The notes below the pieces were generated by a model. That model did no database searches. It was not told the origin of the DNA and saw only the letters and a list, made by a program, of their open reading frames with translations. Below, piece by piece: positions 41,472-50,253 of a stretch of DNA of 64,000 bases. The DNA lies in the NCBI GenBank assembly GCA_035468285.1, contig DATISY010000007.1, positions 22,183 to 86,182 on the forward strand, given 5' to 3'. The translations under genes were made by a program, and so were the position numbers. Positions within the stretch are counted from its first letter, which is position 1. Every line of letters begins with the position of its first letter. The DNA is from PALSA-555 sp035468285. GTDB lineage: Bacteria > Actinomycetota > Acidimicrobiia > IMCC26256 > PALSA-555.

Positions 41472-42973
41472 GCGCGGTCACGCTCGACGATTCCCAACCG
41501 GCGGTACAGAACCGGCTCGCCGTCCTCCAGCTGGTGCGGGTCGCGCTCGCCGCGGCGGTGATGGGGCTCCCCGCCCTGGTCGGTTCGCCCGGGGCGCCGC
41601 TCGCCGTGCCGTTGGCGTACCTGCTCGTCGTGGGCGCGGCCGAGCTCGCCCGGCGCCGGTTCAGCCGAATGGCGCCTCGGCTCCTCTCCGCCCTCGTGCT
41701 CGTCGACGGGGCGTTCCTCGCCGCGGCCATCCTGCTCACGGGGGGGAACGAGAGCAGCCCTCTGCTGTTCCTCGCGTTTCTCGAAGTTGTCGCGGTGACG
41801 CTGCTCGCCTCCCACCGCACCGGCCTGAAGGTCGCCGTGTGGACCGCGCTGCTGCTCTTCCTCGGCCGCACCGCGTCGGCGGCGGGCGTCCTCCACCTCG
41901 CTCGCCCCGGAGCGGACCGGACGGCCGCGGTCAGCGCGCTGGCGTTCCTCCTCTTCGCGGTCGGGGCGGCCGCGTTCCAGTCGGTGAACGAACGGACCCT
42001 GCGCCACACCGGCTCGGAGCTCGCGGCGCTGGTCGACCTCGGTTCGGCCCTCGAACGCGCCCGACGGCCGGGTGAGGTCATCGGGGTCCTCGTCGCGCAC
42101 CTCCGCACCCGTCTCCGGTTCGCCCGGGTCATCGTCCTCGTGCGCGTCGACGGGTCGTGGGTCACGTGGGGTGACCACGCCCAGGACGGTGACGACACCG
42201 GGTCCCTCGGGCGGGTCGCCGACGCCGTGCTCGGCGACGGCCAACCTCGGCTGGTGCGCTCCCTCGACGACGGACTGCTCGCCGCGCAGCTCCCGGACGC
42301 GCACAACATCGTCGTCGCACCCCTCACCGGTGACGACGAGCCCCTGGGACTCGTCGCGGCCGAGTGGGGTCACGGTCCCCGCGCCCGGATCCCCGGCCTC
42401 ACCGTCTCGTCGCTCCTCCAGTCCGTCGCCCACACCGCGCTGGCGCTGCGCAACGCGCGGTTGCTCGACGAGGTGGAGCGGCTCGCCACCCGCGACGAGG
42501 TCACCGGCCTCCCCAACCGCCGCCTCTTCCAGGAGCAGTTCCCGATGGAGGTCGGCCGCCACGACCGGACCGGGGCCCCCCTGAGCCTCGTCGTCCTCGA
42601 CGTGGACCATTTCAAGGACATCAACGACGAGTACGGGCACCCCGCCGGCGACGCCGTCCTGCGCGCCGTCGGTCACGCCCTCGCCGCCAACACCAAGGCC
42701 TTCGACCTCGCCGCTCGTTACGGCGGCGACGAGTTCGTCGTCCTGCTCCCCGGGTGCGGCGTGGGCGACGTCCCCCAGGTCGCGGAACGGCTCCGCACCG
42801 CGGCGAGCCGGGCGGCGTCAAGCCCCATCGCGGTGGCGTTGAGCGCCGGCGCGGCGACGATGCCCGACGACGCGGGCGACGGGGCCGAGCTGCTCGCCGC
42901 GGCGGACGACGCGCTCTACGCGGCGAAGCGCGCCGGGCGGGACCGAGTCGCGACCGCACCGTCCAAGTTGTAG
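41468..42973 (+). CDS. Membrane-bound GAF-GGDEF diguanylate cyclase
   Basis: A 501-residue protein with about six N-terminal transmembrane segments (residues 20-165), a GAF-like sensor region (about 185-330), and a GGDEF domain (about 340-495). The catalytic loop is RYGGDEFVVL, preceded by DVDHFKDINDEYGHPAGD with the metal and substrate residues, so c-di-GMP synthesis is expected. The product-inhibition site RxxD five residues before GGDEF is replaced by KAFD, so feedback inhibition may be lost. The GTG overlaps the upstream gene stop, coupling it to the exported Pro-rich protein. Confidence 0.92.
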   Translation: MSAVTLDDSQPAVQNRLAVLQLVRVALAAAVMGLPALVGSPGAPLAVPLAYLLVVGAAELARRRFSRMAPRLLSALVLVDGAFLAAAILLTGGNESSPLLFLAFLEVVAVTLLASHRTGLKVAVWTALLLFLGRTASAAGVLHLARPGADRTAAVSALAFLLFAVGAAAFQSVNERTLRHTGSELAALVDLGSALERARRPGEVIGVLVAHLRTRLRFARVIVLVRVDGSWVTWGDHAQDGDDTGSLGRVADAVLGDGQPRLVRSLDDGLLAAQLPDAHNIVVAPLTGDDEPLGLVAAEWGHGPRARIPGLTVSSLLQSVAHTALALRNARLLDEVERLATRDEVTGLPNRRLFQEQFPMEVGRHDRTGAPLSLVVLDVDHFKDINDEYGHPAGDAVLRAVGHALAANTKAFDLAARYGGDEFVVLLPGCGVGDVPQVAERLRTAASRAASSPIAVALSAGAATMPDDAGDGAELLAAADDALYAAKRAGRDRVATAPSKL

Positions 42974-43011
42974 GTGCGGCCGGCCGGGTAACCGCGCGAG
43001 GCTGCGGCGCG

Positions 43012-44550
43012 ATGGCCGAGAACTTCGCGCCCATGGCGGACCGCAAGGCGGGGGAGATCGCCCTCGTTGACGAGCGTCAGACGCGCACCTGGGGCGAGTT
43101 CAACGCCAACGTGAACCAGCTGATTGGCGCGTTGCGCGCCACCGGGCTCGCGACGGGTGAAACCGTCGGAGTGCTGTGCGGCAACCGGGTCGAGCTCTTC
43201 GAGGTCCTCGCGGCGACGATGCACGCCGGAATCGTCGTCGTCCCCCTGAACTGGCACTGGGTCGCGGAGGAGCTCGCCTACGTCCTGGACGACGCTGCGG
43301 CGCGCGCCGTGCTGGTCGATCCCGACTTCGCCGCGGTCGCCCGTGACGCCGTCGAACGCGCCGACGGCGACGTGGCCGTCATCACGCTGGGCGACGACGA
43401 GTACCGCGCCCGGCTGGCCGTGCAGCCGACCCGCGAGCCCGACGGGCAGGCCCTCGGAGGCCCGATGTTCTACACGTCGGGGACAACGGGACGGCCCAAA
43501 GGGGTCCGCAACTCCCTGACTCGCGCCGGGCTGCCCGCGTCGACCTGGCAGCTCGTCGCCACCGGCGCCGTTGCCCAGCTCGGGCTCCCCACCGACGGTG
43601 TCACGCTGCTGTGCGGTCCCGCGTACCACTCGGCCCAGTGGGCGTTCTCGATGCTCCCCTTCCTCGCCGGGGGGGCGGTCGTGATGCGCCAGCAGTTCGA
43701 CGCCGCCGAGGTCCTGGCGCTCATCGATGACCACCACGTCACGAACCTGCACCTCGTCCCGACCCAGCTGACCCGGCTGCTCCGCCTGCCCGGAGCCGTC
43801 CGGGACCGCTTCTCGGGAGAGAGTCTGCAGGTCGCCTATCACGGCGCCGCGCCCTGCCCGCCCGAGGTGAAGCGCCGCATGATCGAATGGTGGGGTCCCA
43901 GGCTCGTCGAGTACTACGGCGGCACGGAAGGGGCGATGCTGTCGACCATCGACTCGGCGGACTGGCTGGCGCACCCGACCAGCGTCGGGAAGCCGTGGCC
44001 GACGGTGGAGGTCCTCGTCCTCGACGATGACGGCCGGCACTGCGCGGTCGGTGAGGAAGGGACCTTGTACGTCCGCAACCTCTTGGGCATGGACTTCGAG
44101 TACCACGGCGACGAGGCCAAGACCGCAGCCGCGCACCGGGAGCCGGGTGTGTTCACCCTCGGGGACGTCGGTTACCTCGACACGGACGGCTACCTGCATC
44201 TCTCCGACCGACGGATCGACATGATCATCTCGGGTGGGGTCAACATCTACCCGGCGGAGATCGAAGGGGTGCTCCAAGCCCACCCGGCGGTCCGTGACGC
44301 CGCGGTGTTCGGGATCCCCAACGACGAGTTCGGTGAGGAGGTCAAAGCCGCGGTCGAGCTCGAAGCGGGCCACGATGAGTCCGCCGCGTTGACCGCGGAG
44401 CTCCTCGACCACTGCCGGGCACACCTCGCGGGGTACAAGGTGCCGCGCAGCATCGACTACGAGCGGGAGCTGCCCCGCCATCCGACCGGCAAGCTCTACA
44501 AGCGGGTGCTGCGCGACGCGTACTGGCAGGACACCGGGCGGCGCATCTGA
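43012..44550 (+). CDS. AMP-binding acyl-CoA ligase
   Basis: A 512-residue adenylate-forming enzyme. The P-loop is MFYTSGTTGRPKGV, then YYGGTEGA (A5), GDVGYLDTDGYLHLSDRRIDMIISGG (A7-A8) and the A10 lysine in HPTGKLYK. It activates a carboxylic acid as CoA thioester; the substrate cannot be read. It differs from the ligase at 7314-8942 in length and motifs, so the two are not recent duplicates. The 3' end overlaps a small minus-strand membrane protein gene by 55 bases. Confidence 0.9.
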   Translation: MAENFAPMADRKAGEIALVDERQTRTWGEFNANVNQLIGALRATGLATGETVGVLCGNRVELFEVLAATMHAGIVVVPLNWHWVAEELAYVLDDAAARAVLVDPDFAAVARDAVERADGDVAVITLGDDEYRARLAVQPTREPDGQALGGPMFYTSGTTGRPKGVRNSLTRAGLPASTWQLVATGAVAQLGLPTDGVTLLCGPAYHSAQWAFSMLPFLAGGAVVMRQQFDAAEVLALIDDHHVTNLHLVPTQLTRLLRLPGAVRDRFSGESLQVAYHGAAPCPPEVKRRMIEWWGPRLVEYYGGTEGAMLSTIDSADWLAHPTSVGKPWPTVEVLVLDDDGRHCAVGEEGTLYVRNLLGMDFEYHGDEAKTAAAHREPGVFTLGDVGYLDTDGYLHLSDRRIDMIISGGVNIYPAEIEGVLQAHPAVRDAAVFGIPNDEFGEEVKAAVELEAGHDESAALTAELLDHCRAHLAGYKVPRSIDYERELPRHPTGKLYKRVLRDAYWQDTGRRI

Positions 44551-44876
44551 CGGAGGCACCACCAGGCGGCGGCTGTCGCGCCCAGGACCACGAGGCCGGC
44601 GGGCGCCGAACGGGGGGACAGCGCGACGGCCAGCGCGACGCCTTCGAACACCACGACCGCCGCGCCCGCGTCGCGGAACCCCTCGGCGATCGACGCGGCC
44701 AGCCCGGCCGCCACCGCCGCGAGGACCAGGAGCAGGCCCGCGGCCACGACGGCCCCCGAGCCCCCTGCAGTGGCCCCGAGGATTACCAGCCCGACCGCCT
44801 CGACGGCCAGGAGCGTCGCCGCGGGATGCCGATCTCGCGTTGCGGCCTGCGGCCGGTCCCGTCCCTCGTGACGCAT
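44496..44876 (-). CDS. Small hydrophobic membrane protein
   Basis: A 126-residue protein with three to four transmembrane segments (about residues 20-37, 40-66, 71-88 and 93-108) and an Arg-rich N terminus, giving a positive-inside signal. The ATG has GGGAGGA about five bases upstream on the minus strand, which supports a real gene despite the 55-base tail overlap with the ligase gene. Function unknown. Confidence 0.6.
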   Translation of the reverse strand: MRHEGRDRPQAATRDRHPAATLLAVEAVGLVILGATAGGSGAVVAAGLLLVLAAVAAGLAASIAEGFRDAGAAVVVFEGVALAVALSPRSAPAGLVVLGATAAAWWCLRQMRRPVSCQYASRSTRL

Positions 44877-45012
44877 GTGTCCTCCCGCTCGGCCCCATCC
44901 TCGAGGGCCACGATGAGCGGACCATGAGGCTCCGGTCAGCGGCCGGTCACGACCGAAACGGCCTCTAAGGTCACACCATCAACGCCGTCCCCGTCCCCCC
45001 GATGCCCCACCC

Positions 45013-45660
45013 GTGGGTGGCCCCGTGCCCGCGGTAATGGCTGGCCCCCTCGGCCTCTCCGCCGTCGGCCCCGCCATCCAGGGCGTGGTCGAGCAGGCGC
45101 TCGACCGGGTCGTCACCAAAGCCGTCGCCGAGCCCCTGGAGGTCCACACCCCCGACGAGGTTCGGGCCGCCGTTGAGGGGCCCTCCGCGCTTGCCATCCC
45201 CACGTTCATCGCTCCGGCGCTGGCCGGTGCGGCCAAGCGGCTCTCGAATCGGCTCGTGGGCCTCAGCTCCAAGGTGTCGTTCTCGCTGAAGGCGGCCCTG
45301 GCTGCGCTCCCGCCTCTGACGTCGTCGGTCGCGCTCGGGACCCGTGAGGTCCACGCGCTGGCGTCGTTCGTCGTCAACCAGCTGCACGCCGCGGGCATCC
45401 CGGTCGATCCTCGGTTCGTGCAGCGGGTCACCGTCAATGCGTACGTGTGGCCTGGCGGGGGCCGCCCGCTCGAAGCACCCCAGGCGGTCGCGGTGCTGCG
45501 CATCGCCGGCCTGTGGGCGACCCGACCATTGGCCCACGAACGACACGGTGAGTGGGTCGGCCGCGCGGCGGACGCGGTCGCCGCCGCGGACCTCGCCGAC
45601 CGCTACGAGCGGTACCGGCGCGCGTCGGGCGGGTCGTCGACCCCCGCGATCACCGACTGA
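45013..45660 (+). CDS. Hypothetical protein, helical
   Basis: A protein of up to 215 residues, soluble and helix-rich, that I do not recognise. It contains ALAIPTFIAPALAGAAKRLSNRL, REVHALASFVVNQLHAAG and a C-terminal ADLADRYERYRR. There is no signal or catalytic motif. The start is uncertain: GTG 45013, GTG 45025 or ATG 45037 are all in frame and none has a clear ribosome binding site; a TAAGGT at 44966 may be its -10. The stop overlaps the convergent oxidoreductase gene by 11 bases. Confidence 0.6.
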   Translation: MGGPVPAVMAGPLGLSAVGPAIQGVVEQALDRVVTKAVAEPLEVHTPDEVRAAVEGPSALAIPTFIAPALAGAAKRLSNRLVGLSSKVSFSLKAALAALPPLTSSVALGTREVHALASFVVNQLHAAGIPVDPRFVQRVTVNAYVWPGGGRPLEAPQAVAVLRIAGLWATRPLAHERHGEWVGRAADAVAAADLADRYERYRRASGGSSTPAITD

Positions 45661-46528
45661 GCGCCTCGACGGTCCGGTCGAGCTCAGCAGGGTCCGCGGT
45701 TGTCGGCACGAGGAAGAACTCGTCGGCGCCGGCCTCAGTGGCGCCGTCGACCGCGCGTCGGAGCCCGTCGGGAGTGAAGCAGGTGACGGCGCCAGCCGCC
45801 CAGGCCGCGACGTCGGGCCCGAAGATCTCCATGTACCGCTGCGCGTACCCGCGCAAGCGCGCCTCGGCGTCGTCGCCGAGCGCGTACCAGATGCTCGACG
45901 ACCGGTGCGGCGGCTCGGACCGGCCCGCGTCTCGCCACGCTTCGTTGATCATCGTGAACGCGTCACGCATGGCGTCGATATCGCCGTCGAGGGTCCAGGC
46001 CCCGTCGACACCTGCGGCCCAGCGCGCGGCGCGCGCGACGGACTTCGGTCCCATCGACCCGGCGATGAGCGGCGGCCCGCCCGCCTGGACCGGCGCCGGC
46101 CCGACCGGCTCGGCGCCCTCGAACGGTGGCTCACCCCCCCAGATCGCCCGCATCCGGGCGACGGCCTCGTCCAGGCGATCCCATCGGCGCTCGAAGGGGG
46201 AGCCGACCGCCCGGTAGTCGTGCTCTCGGCCGCCCACCCCGACCCCGACGGTGAGTCGGCCCTCGGCCAGGACGTCGACCGACGCCAACTCCTTGGCGGT
46301 CATCACCGGGTCGTGCATCGGCAGGATCACGATCGTCGTCCAGAGGCGGACCCGGGCGGTCCAGGCGGCGGCCGCCGCGAGGTCCACCATCAGCGCGTGG
46401 CTGGGATAGGTGATCCGCTCCGGGACCGCGAGGCTCGACCACGGCCCGGCGTCGACACCCTGGCACCAGGCCCGGGTCTGCTCCCGGTCGTGGGGGATCA
46501 TCGTCGGCAAGGTCATGGCGAGGTCCAT
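45650..46528 (-). CDS. LLM class (F420-type) oxidoreductase
   Basis: A 292-residue bacterial luciferase-like TIM-barrel enzyme. It has the WTTIVILPMHDPVMTAKELASVD segment, GRLTVGVGVGGREHDY and AGSMGPKSVARAARWAAGVDGAW, typical of actinobacterial LLM proteins that use coenzyme F420 or FMN to oxidise alcohols or reduce double bonds. The substrate is unknown. A minus-strand TAGGCT (46542-46537) lies eight bases from the ATG. Confidence 0.87.
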   Translation of the reverse strand: MDLAMTLPTMIPHDREQTRAWCQGVDAGPWSSLAVPERITYPSHALMVDLAAAAAWTARVRLWTTIVILPMHDPVMTAKELASVDVLAEGRLTVGVGVGGREHDYRAVGSPFERRWDRLDEAVARMRAIWGGEPPFEGAEPVGPAPVQAGGPPLIAGSMGPKSVARAARWAAGVDGAWTLDGDIDAMRDAFTMINEAWRDAGRSEPPHRSSSIWYALGDDAEARLRGYAQRYMEIFGPDVAAWAAGAVTCFTPDGLRRAVDGATEAGADEFFLVPTTADPAELDRTVEALSR

Positions 46529-46586
46529 GAGCCCGGAGCCTATGAGCCCGGCTCGCTCACCGACGGTGGATGCGGGGGTTTCGAGC

Positions 46587-47162
46587 TCAGGCGGCGTCGA
46601 CGTGCGCGACCCGCCAGGCCGCCGTCGCGGTGTCGAGCTCGGCGTCCCGTTCGAGCTCGCCCAGCACCGCGCGCAGCTCCGGGGTCAGCATGGTTTTGCG
46701 ACCGAGGCGACGGTGGAACACGGGGACCAGCGTGCGATACCGCTCGAGGATCGCGTCCGGCGGTGTGTCGAACCGGGCGAACGCGACGCTGCCGTGGCGA
46801 CGAACCTCGCGCACGAGGTCGTGCGCGTCGTGCAGCGTCACGGCGGCACAGACCCGCAGCACCGACGGCTCCGCGTCGTCCAGGAGATCGATGTCGGCGA
46901 GCGCCGCGGTGCACCCGGCGACGACCTTCGCGGCCTTCTTCCCGATCCGTTGGCGGATGACGCGGTTCGAGGCGCTGCCGGCCCGGGAGGCGTCGACGAT
47001 CATCCCCGCGATCGCCTCCCGTTGCGAGCCCCCGTCACCGAGCACGAGCGATGCGACGCCCAGGACCTGGGCCACCGACGGTGTGCGCGACGCATCGGTG
47101 TGCAGCTCGGTGGCCCACTGCGCCGCGTCGAAGAACCGTTTGCCGACCTCGATCTCAGCCAT
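46587..47162 (-). CDS. Degenerate HD-domain protein (SpoT-like fold, catalytically dead)
   Basis: A 191-residue protein that follows the start of a RelA/SpoT-type HD phosphohydrolase: AAQWATELHTD, then LGVASLVLGDGG, EAIAGMIVDA, and VVAGCTAAL. In active members the metal ligands and catalytic pair are H (in Y-x-x-H-P-L), HD (in LLHDxxED) and the ED. Here those positions are Gln32, Val56-Asp57, and Arg60-Ala61, so only one aspartate survives and hydrolysis is not expected. The family relation is inference from motif order. A minus-strand TAGGTT (47175-47170) lies seven bases from the ATG. Confidence 0.75.
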   Translation of the reverse strand: MAEIEVGKRFFDAAQWATELHTDASRTPSVAQVLGVASLVLGDGGSQREAIAGMIVDASRAGSASNRVIRQRIGKKAAKVVAGCTAALADIDLLDDAEPSVLRVCAAVTLHDAHDLVREVRRHGSVAFARFDTPPDAILERYRTLVPVFHRRLGRKTMLTPELRAVLGELERDAELDTATAAWRVAHVDAA

Positions 47163-47215
47163 CGATCCGAACCTACCGAGGCCGGTCCTGTTGATGGTGG
47201 ACCGCCGGGTGGCGG

Positions 47216-48166
47216 TCAGGCGGAGGCGTCCGCCGGGGCGGCGACTTGATCGACGTCGCGGCGCACCGTGTCGTCGACCTGCCACGCCGTGGTCGCCGAG
47301 GCGTTGGCGCGGACCTGCTCGGGGCTGGTGGCGCCGGCGATGATGCTCGGGACCAGCGGGTTGGCAGCCAGCCAGGACAGGGCCAGCTCGTGCAGGGTGT
47401 GGCCGTGCCGCTCGGCGAGGGCGGCGAGCGCCTCCACGACGGCGAACCGGTCGTCGTTGAGGAGCCGACCGACCCGGTCGGCGGGCCACTTGGCGAGCCG
47501 TGACCCGGGCGGCGGGGCCGCCCCCCGGGCGTACTTGCCGGTGAGCAGGCCGCTCGCCAACGGGAAGTACGGCACGAAGCTGAAGCCCAGCCGGGCGCAG
47601 GCGGGCAGGACCTCGGCCTCGGGCTCGCGGTGCACCAGGCTGTACTCGTTCTGGACCGTGACGAACGGCCGGACCCCCCGCTCGGCTGCCGCGGCGGCCG
47701 CCTCGTCGAGCTGGGCGGCGGAGAAGTTCGAGCAGCCGATCTCGAGGACCTTCCCGGCCCGGATCAGCCGGTCGAGGGCCTCCAGGGTGTCGCCGACAGG
47801 GGTCTCGCTGTCGGGCTGGTGCATCCAGTAGAGGTCGACGTGGTCCATGCCCAGGCGCCGCAGGCTCTCGTCCGCGGCGCGAGCGACCCAGTCGGGATGA
47901 CCACCGGTAAGGCCCTCGGGCGGGGGCAGCATCCCGAACTTCGTGGCCACGACGGCTTGGGTCCGGCGGCCCTGCAAGGCCCGCCCCAGGTGCTCCTCGG
48001 ACGCGCCGCCGCCGTAGAGGTCAGCGGTGTCGAAGAAATTGACGCCGGCGTCGAGGGCGGCGTCGACCACGGCCCGGGAGGCCGCCTCGTCGATCCGGCT
48101 CCCGAAGTTGTTGCAGCCCAGCCCCGCGACCGAGACCTCCAGGCTGCCGATCGTGCGCATCTCCAC
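47216..48166 (-). CDS. Aldo/keto reductase
   Basis: A 316-residue TIM-barrel NADPH-dependent reductase. The catalytic tetrad is visible: Asp in NFFDTADLYGGG, Tyr in the same segment, Lys in VATKFG, and His in YWMHQPD. IGCSNFSAAQL and NEYSLVHRE follow, as in the YakC/Tas-like subgroup. The GTG at 48166 is eight bases after GGAAGG; an ATG two codons in is an alternative. A candidate palindromic operator and promoter lie upstream (48271-48299). Confidence 0.92.
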   Translation of the reverse strand: MEMRTIGSLEVSVAGLGCNNFGSRIDEAASRAVVDAALDAGVNFFDTADLYGGGASEEHLGRALQGRRTQAVVATKFGMLPPPEGLTGGHPDWVARAADESLRRLGMDHVDLYWMHQPDSETPVGDTLEALDRLIRAGKVLEIGCSNFSAAQLDEAAAAAAERGVRPFVTVQNEYSLVHREPEAEVLPACARLGFSFVPYFPLASGLLTGKYARGAAPPPGSRLAKWPADRVGRLLNDDRFAVVEALAALAERHGHTLHELALSWLAANPLVPSIIAGATSPEQVRANASATTAWQVDDTVRRDVDQVAAPADASA

Positions 48167-48471
48167 CAGTGCCGCCTTCCGTCAGGCCCCGACGCTCGGC
48201 CCGCCCCGGGGCCGGGGGCTCTGATCGTTTCCGAGGAGGTTCTTTACGCAGGGTTGATGCCCCAATGCTTACCGTACGACCACGCGGTCTCCCGAGACCC
48301 GGCGCCAGATGGTTCCAGAGCCGGTGGCGGGTCGGGGCGGCTCGCGGGAACCGGCCGGTAGCTGCCCGCACAGACCCCCGGGCCGGTTCGCCGTGAGCCG
48401 TCCCCCGGGAGGCCGCATCTCCTGGGCCGGGCTGGCGTCGAGCGGCACCGGGCCGCAACGGGTCGCCGAGG
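48167..48471. other. 305-base gene-free region with promoter, operator-like palindrome and alternative hairpins
   Basis: No gene is seen here. On the minus strand a TACGGT (48276-48271) could be the aldo/keto reductase -10. The perfect palindrome GGTCTC-CC-GAGACC (48286-48299) overlaps the -35 position. Further up, GGTTCC/GGAACC with nested GAGCC/GGCTC forms an 11-bp hairpin (48311-48352), and AACCGGCC/GGCCGGTT forms another (48349-48388); they share 48349-48352 and so exclude each other. The rest is ordinary GC-rich sequence up to the mannosyltransferase stop. Confidence 0.5.
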
Positions 48472-49917
48472 TCAGCTGACCGGCGCGGGACCCGCGGCGG
48501 GGCTGGGCGGCTCGTCCGGCGCAGCGCGGTAGGGCAGGAACGCGAACGCCATGACGAGGACGATCGGCAGCGCGTAGGCGAAGGTGCCCCGCAAGACGGT
48601 GTCGAACACGCCGCCGGTGTGGTGGGTCGGCAGCCGCCACGCCGCCAGGAGCACCGCGGCTTGGGCCCACACCACCCATCCGATGCGGGAGATGCGCCGT
48701 TCGGCGAACATCGGGAGCGCCCACCCCGCGTACCAGGGGAGGGTGTACTCGGCGGCGACGACGTATGAGGCGGTAGCGACACCCGCCGCGAGGTCCGGAC
48801 GCGGCGCTCGGGCCCACCGCCAGGCGAGCCCGAGGCCGAGGACGGCGGTCAGGGCGAGCGACAGATAGAAGATCGTGGACAGCGTCGAGTTGTGGACGAT
48901 CAGGCCCGGCAGGTCCCGGCCCGCGTCCTTGCCGACGAGGAGCTGCGCGGGGAGGTTCCACGGCGAGCCCGGCGTCACGGTGTGGTCGGCGCCGTTGAGG
49001 ACGTGGGACGCCCCGGCGAGGAACGGCAGGTAGACGAGGCCGACGAGTGCACCGGTCGTCAGCGTCGCGGCCACCGCGACGCGGCGTTCCCCGCGTCGCC
49101 AGAGCCAGAAGACGACCCCGGCGAGGGCGACGACCCCGGTGATCTTGACCAGGGAGGCGGCGGCGATGGCTGCCCCGGCGAGGACGCCGCGCCGCTCGTA
49201 CGCGAGGAGCACCGCGGCCAGGATGGCGAGGCCGACGAACGCGTCGATCTGGCCGTTGTTGACGATCACCGCGCCGAAGAGAGGATGGAGGCCCAGCCAG
49301 GCGACCGCGCTCGGGCTCCGGGTCCGCCGCCAGACCAGCCACAGGACCGCAGCGACGACGAGCAACGCTCCGAGCTGGAACAGGAGCCGGTCCACGGTCA
49401 CCGAATCCCCCGCGAGGAACGTCAGCGACGCGGCGTACCCCACGAAGGCGGGGCCGTACACCGACCCGCGGTGCTGCCAGATCGGGCTGACCCGCTTGTC
49501 GAACGGATCGGTCTTGAAGTCCGCGGGGACCCGCTGGTACGGGCTCGACCCGTGCACGCTCACCATCCGTCCGTACATCGTGTACGACCACACGTCGTTT
49601 GACGAACGGGGCGGGAGCGACACCGCGACGAGCAGCACCAGCCCGATCGCCGCGACCACCGGCCGGATCCCGATCCGGGGTCGCCGTTGCTCCAACACGA
49701 TGAACACCGCGGCCGCGGCGGTCGCGACGACGACGGTCGCTGCGCTCAACACCGAGTGCCGAGAAGAGACCAGGACCAACAGCAAGGTGATGGTCGTCAC
49801 CACCAGCGCGACCATCGACGCCGTCGGCCGATCGCCGCGCCCCGATCCGGCTCGGGGCGATGCCGTGCCCGCCGCGCCGGTGGCGGCGGTCGACCGCGGC
49901 GGTAAGGCGGCCGTCAC
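48472..49917 (-). CDS. MptB-like polyprenyl-phosphomannose-dependent mannosyltransferase
   Basis: A 481-residue integral membrane glycosyltransferase with 11-13 predicted transmembrane segments. The extracytoplasmic loop SSNDVWSYTMYGRMVSVHGSSPY, with its Asp, is typical of the GT87/MptB-like alpha-1,6-mannosyltransferases that use lipid-linked mannose to build cell-envelope glycans in actinobacteria. HPLFGAVIVNNGQIDAF and SLVKITG follow. A Ser/Arg-rich cytosolic N terminus precedes the first helix. The GTG is nine bases from a minus-strand TAGCGT (49932-49927). Confidence 0.85.
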   Translation of the reverse strand: MTAALPPRSTAATGAAGTASPRAGSGRGDRPTASMVALVVTTITLLLVLVSSRHSVLSAATVVVATAAAAVFIVLEQRRPRIGIRPVVAAIGLVLLVAVSLPPRSSNDVWSYTMYGRMVSVHGSSPYQRVPADFKTDPFDKRVSPIWQHRGSVYGPAFVGYAASLTFLAGDSVTVDRLLFQLGALLVVAAVLWLVWRRTRSPSAVAWLGLHPLFGAVIVNNGQIDAFVGLAILAAVLLAYERRGVLAGAAIAAASLVKITGVVALAGVVFWLWRRGERRVAVAATLTTGALVGLVYLPFLAGASHVLNGADHTVTPGSPWNLPAQLLVGKDAGRDLPGLIVHNSTLSTIFYLSLALTAVLGLGLAWRWARAPRPDLAAGVATASYVVAAEYTLPWYAGWALPMFAERRISRIGWVVWAQAAVLLAAWRLPTHHTGGVFDTVLRGTFAYALPIVLVMAFAFLPYRAAPDEPPSPAAGPAPVS

Positions 49918-50003
49918 GAATCTCGGACGCTACTGCACCACCCCTCCGGGGCCTGGTCGCCGCCGGGAGACGACCGGCGGGGTGGAGCGGCCGGCCGCCG
50001 CGC

Positions 50004-50252
50004 TCACTCGAACGGCGGTTCCGTCAGGTCGGGGGGTAGCGCGGCCCCGGACCGCCGGGCGTTGGCCTCCCGGCGCACCGACACGGCGAGGACCGCCGCC
50101 ACCGCGACCGGGAGGAACCACCAGGGGTTCAGCGCCCCGTCGGCGAGCAGGGCGGTCGCGCCCAGCGCGACGACGACGGCGAGCGCCGCGGTCCAGTCGT
50201 CGCCGACGAGGAACTCGTACCAGAACTGCCCGAACCGCCGGATCCGTCCCAT
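50004..50252 (-). CDS. Small two-helix membrane protein
   Basis: An 82-residue protein: RRFGQFWYEFLVGDDW, two transmembrane segments (about residues 20-38 and 43-59), and an Arg- and Pro-rich tail. It lies one base after the stop of the membrane protein gene at 50254-51012 and on the same strand, so the two are probably co-expressed. The FLVGDDW stretch just before the first helix occurs in small actinobacterial proteins of unknown role. Confidence 0.7.
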   Translation of the reverse strand: MGRIRRFGQFWYEFLVGDDWTAALAVVVALGATALLADGALNPWWFLPVAVAAVLAVSVRREANARRSGAALPPDLTEPPFE

Positions 50253-50253
50253 G

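Noticed and set aside
43012..44550. Recent duplication of the acyl-CoA synthetase at 7314-8942
   Set aside because: Outside the adenylation motifs the two proteins differ in length and sequence throughout.
48311..48400. Cobalamin riboswitch on the plus strand
   Set aside because: A partial GGGAA ... GCTG-CCCGC core resemblance was seen, but the P5 loop is absent, no B12 box follows, and no plus-strand gene lies downstream.
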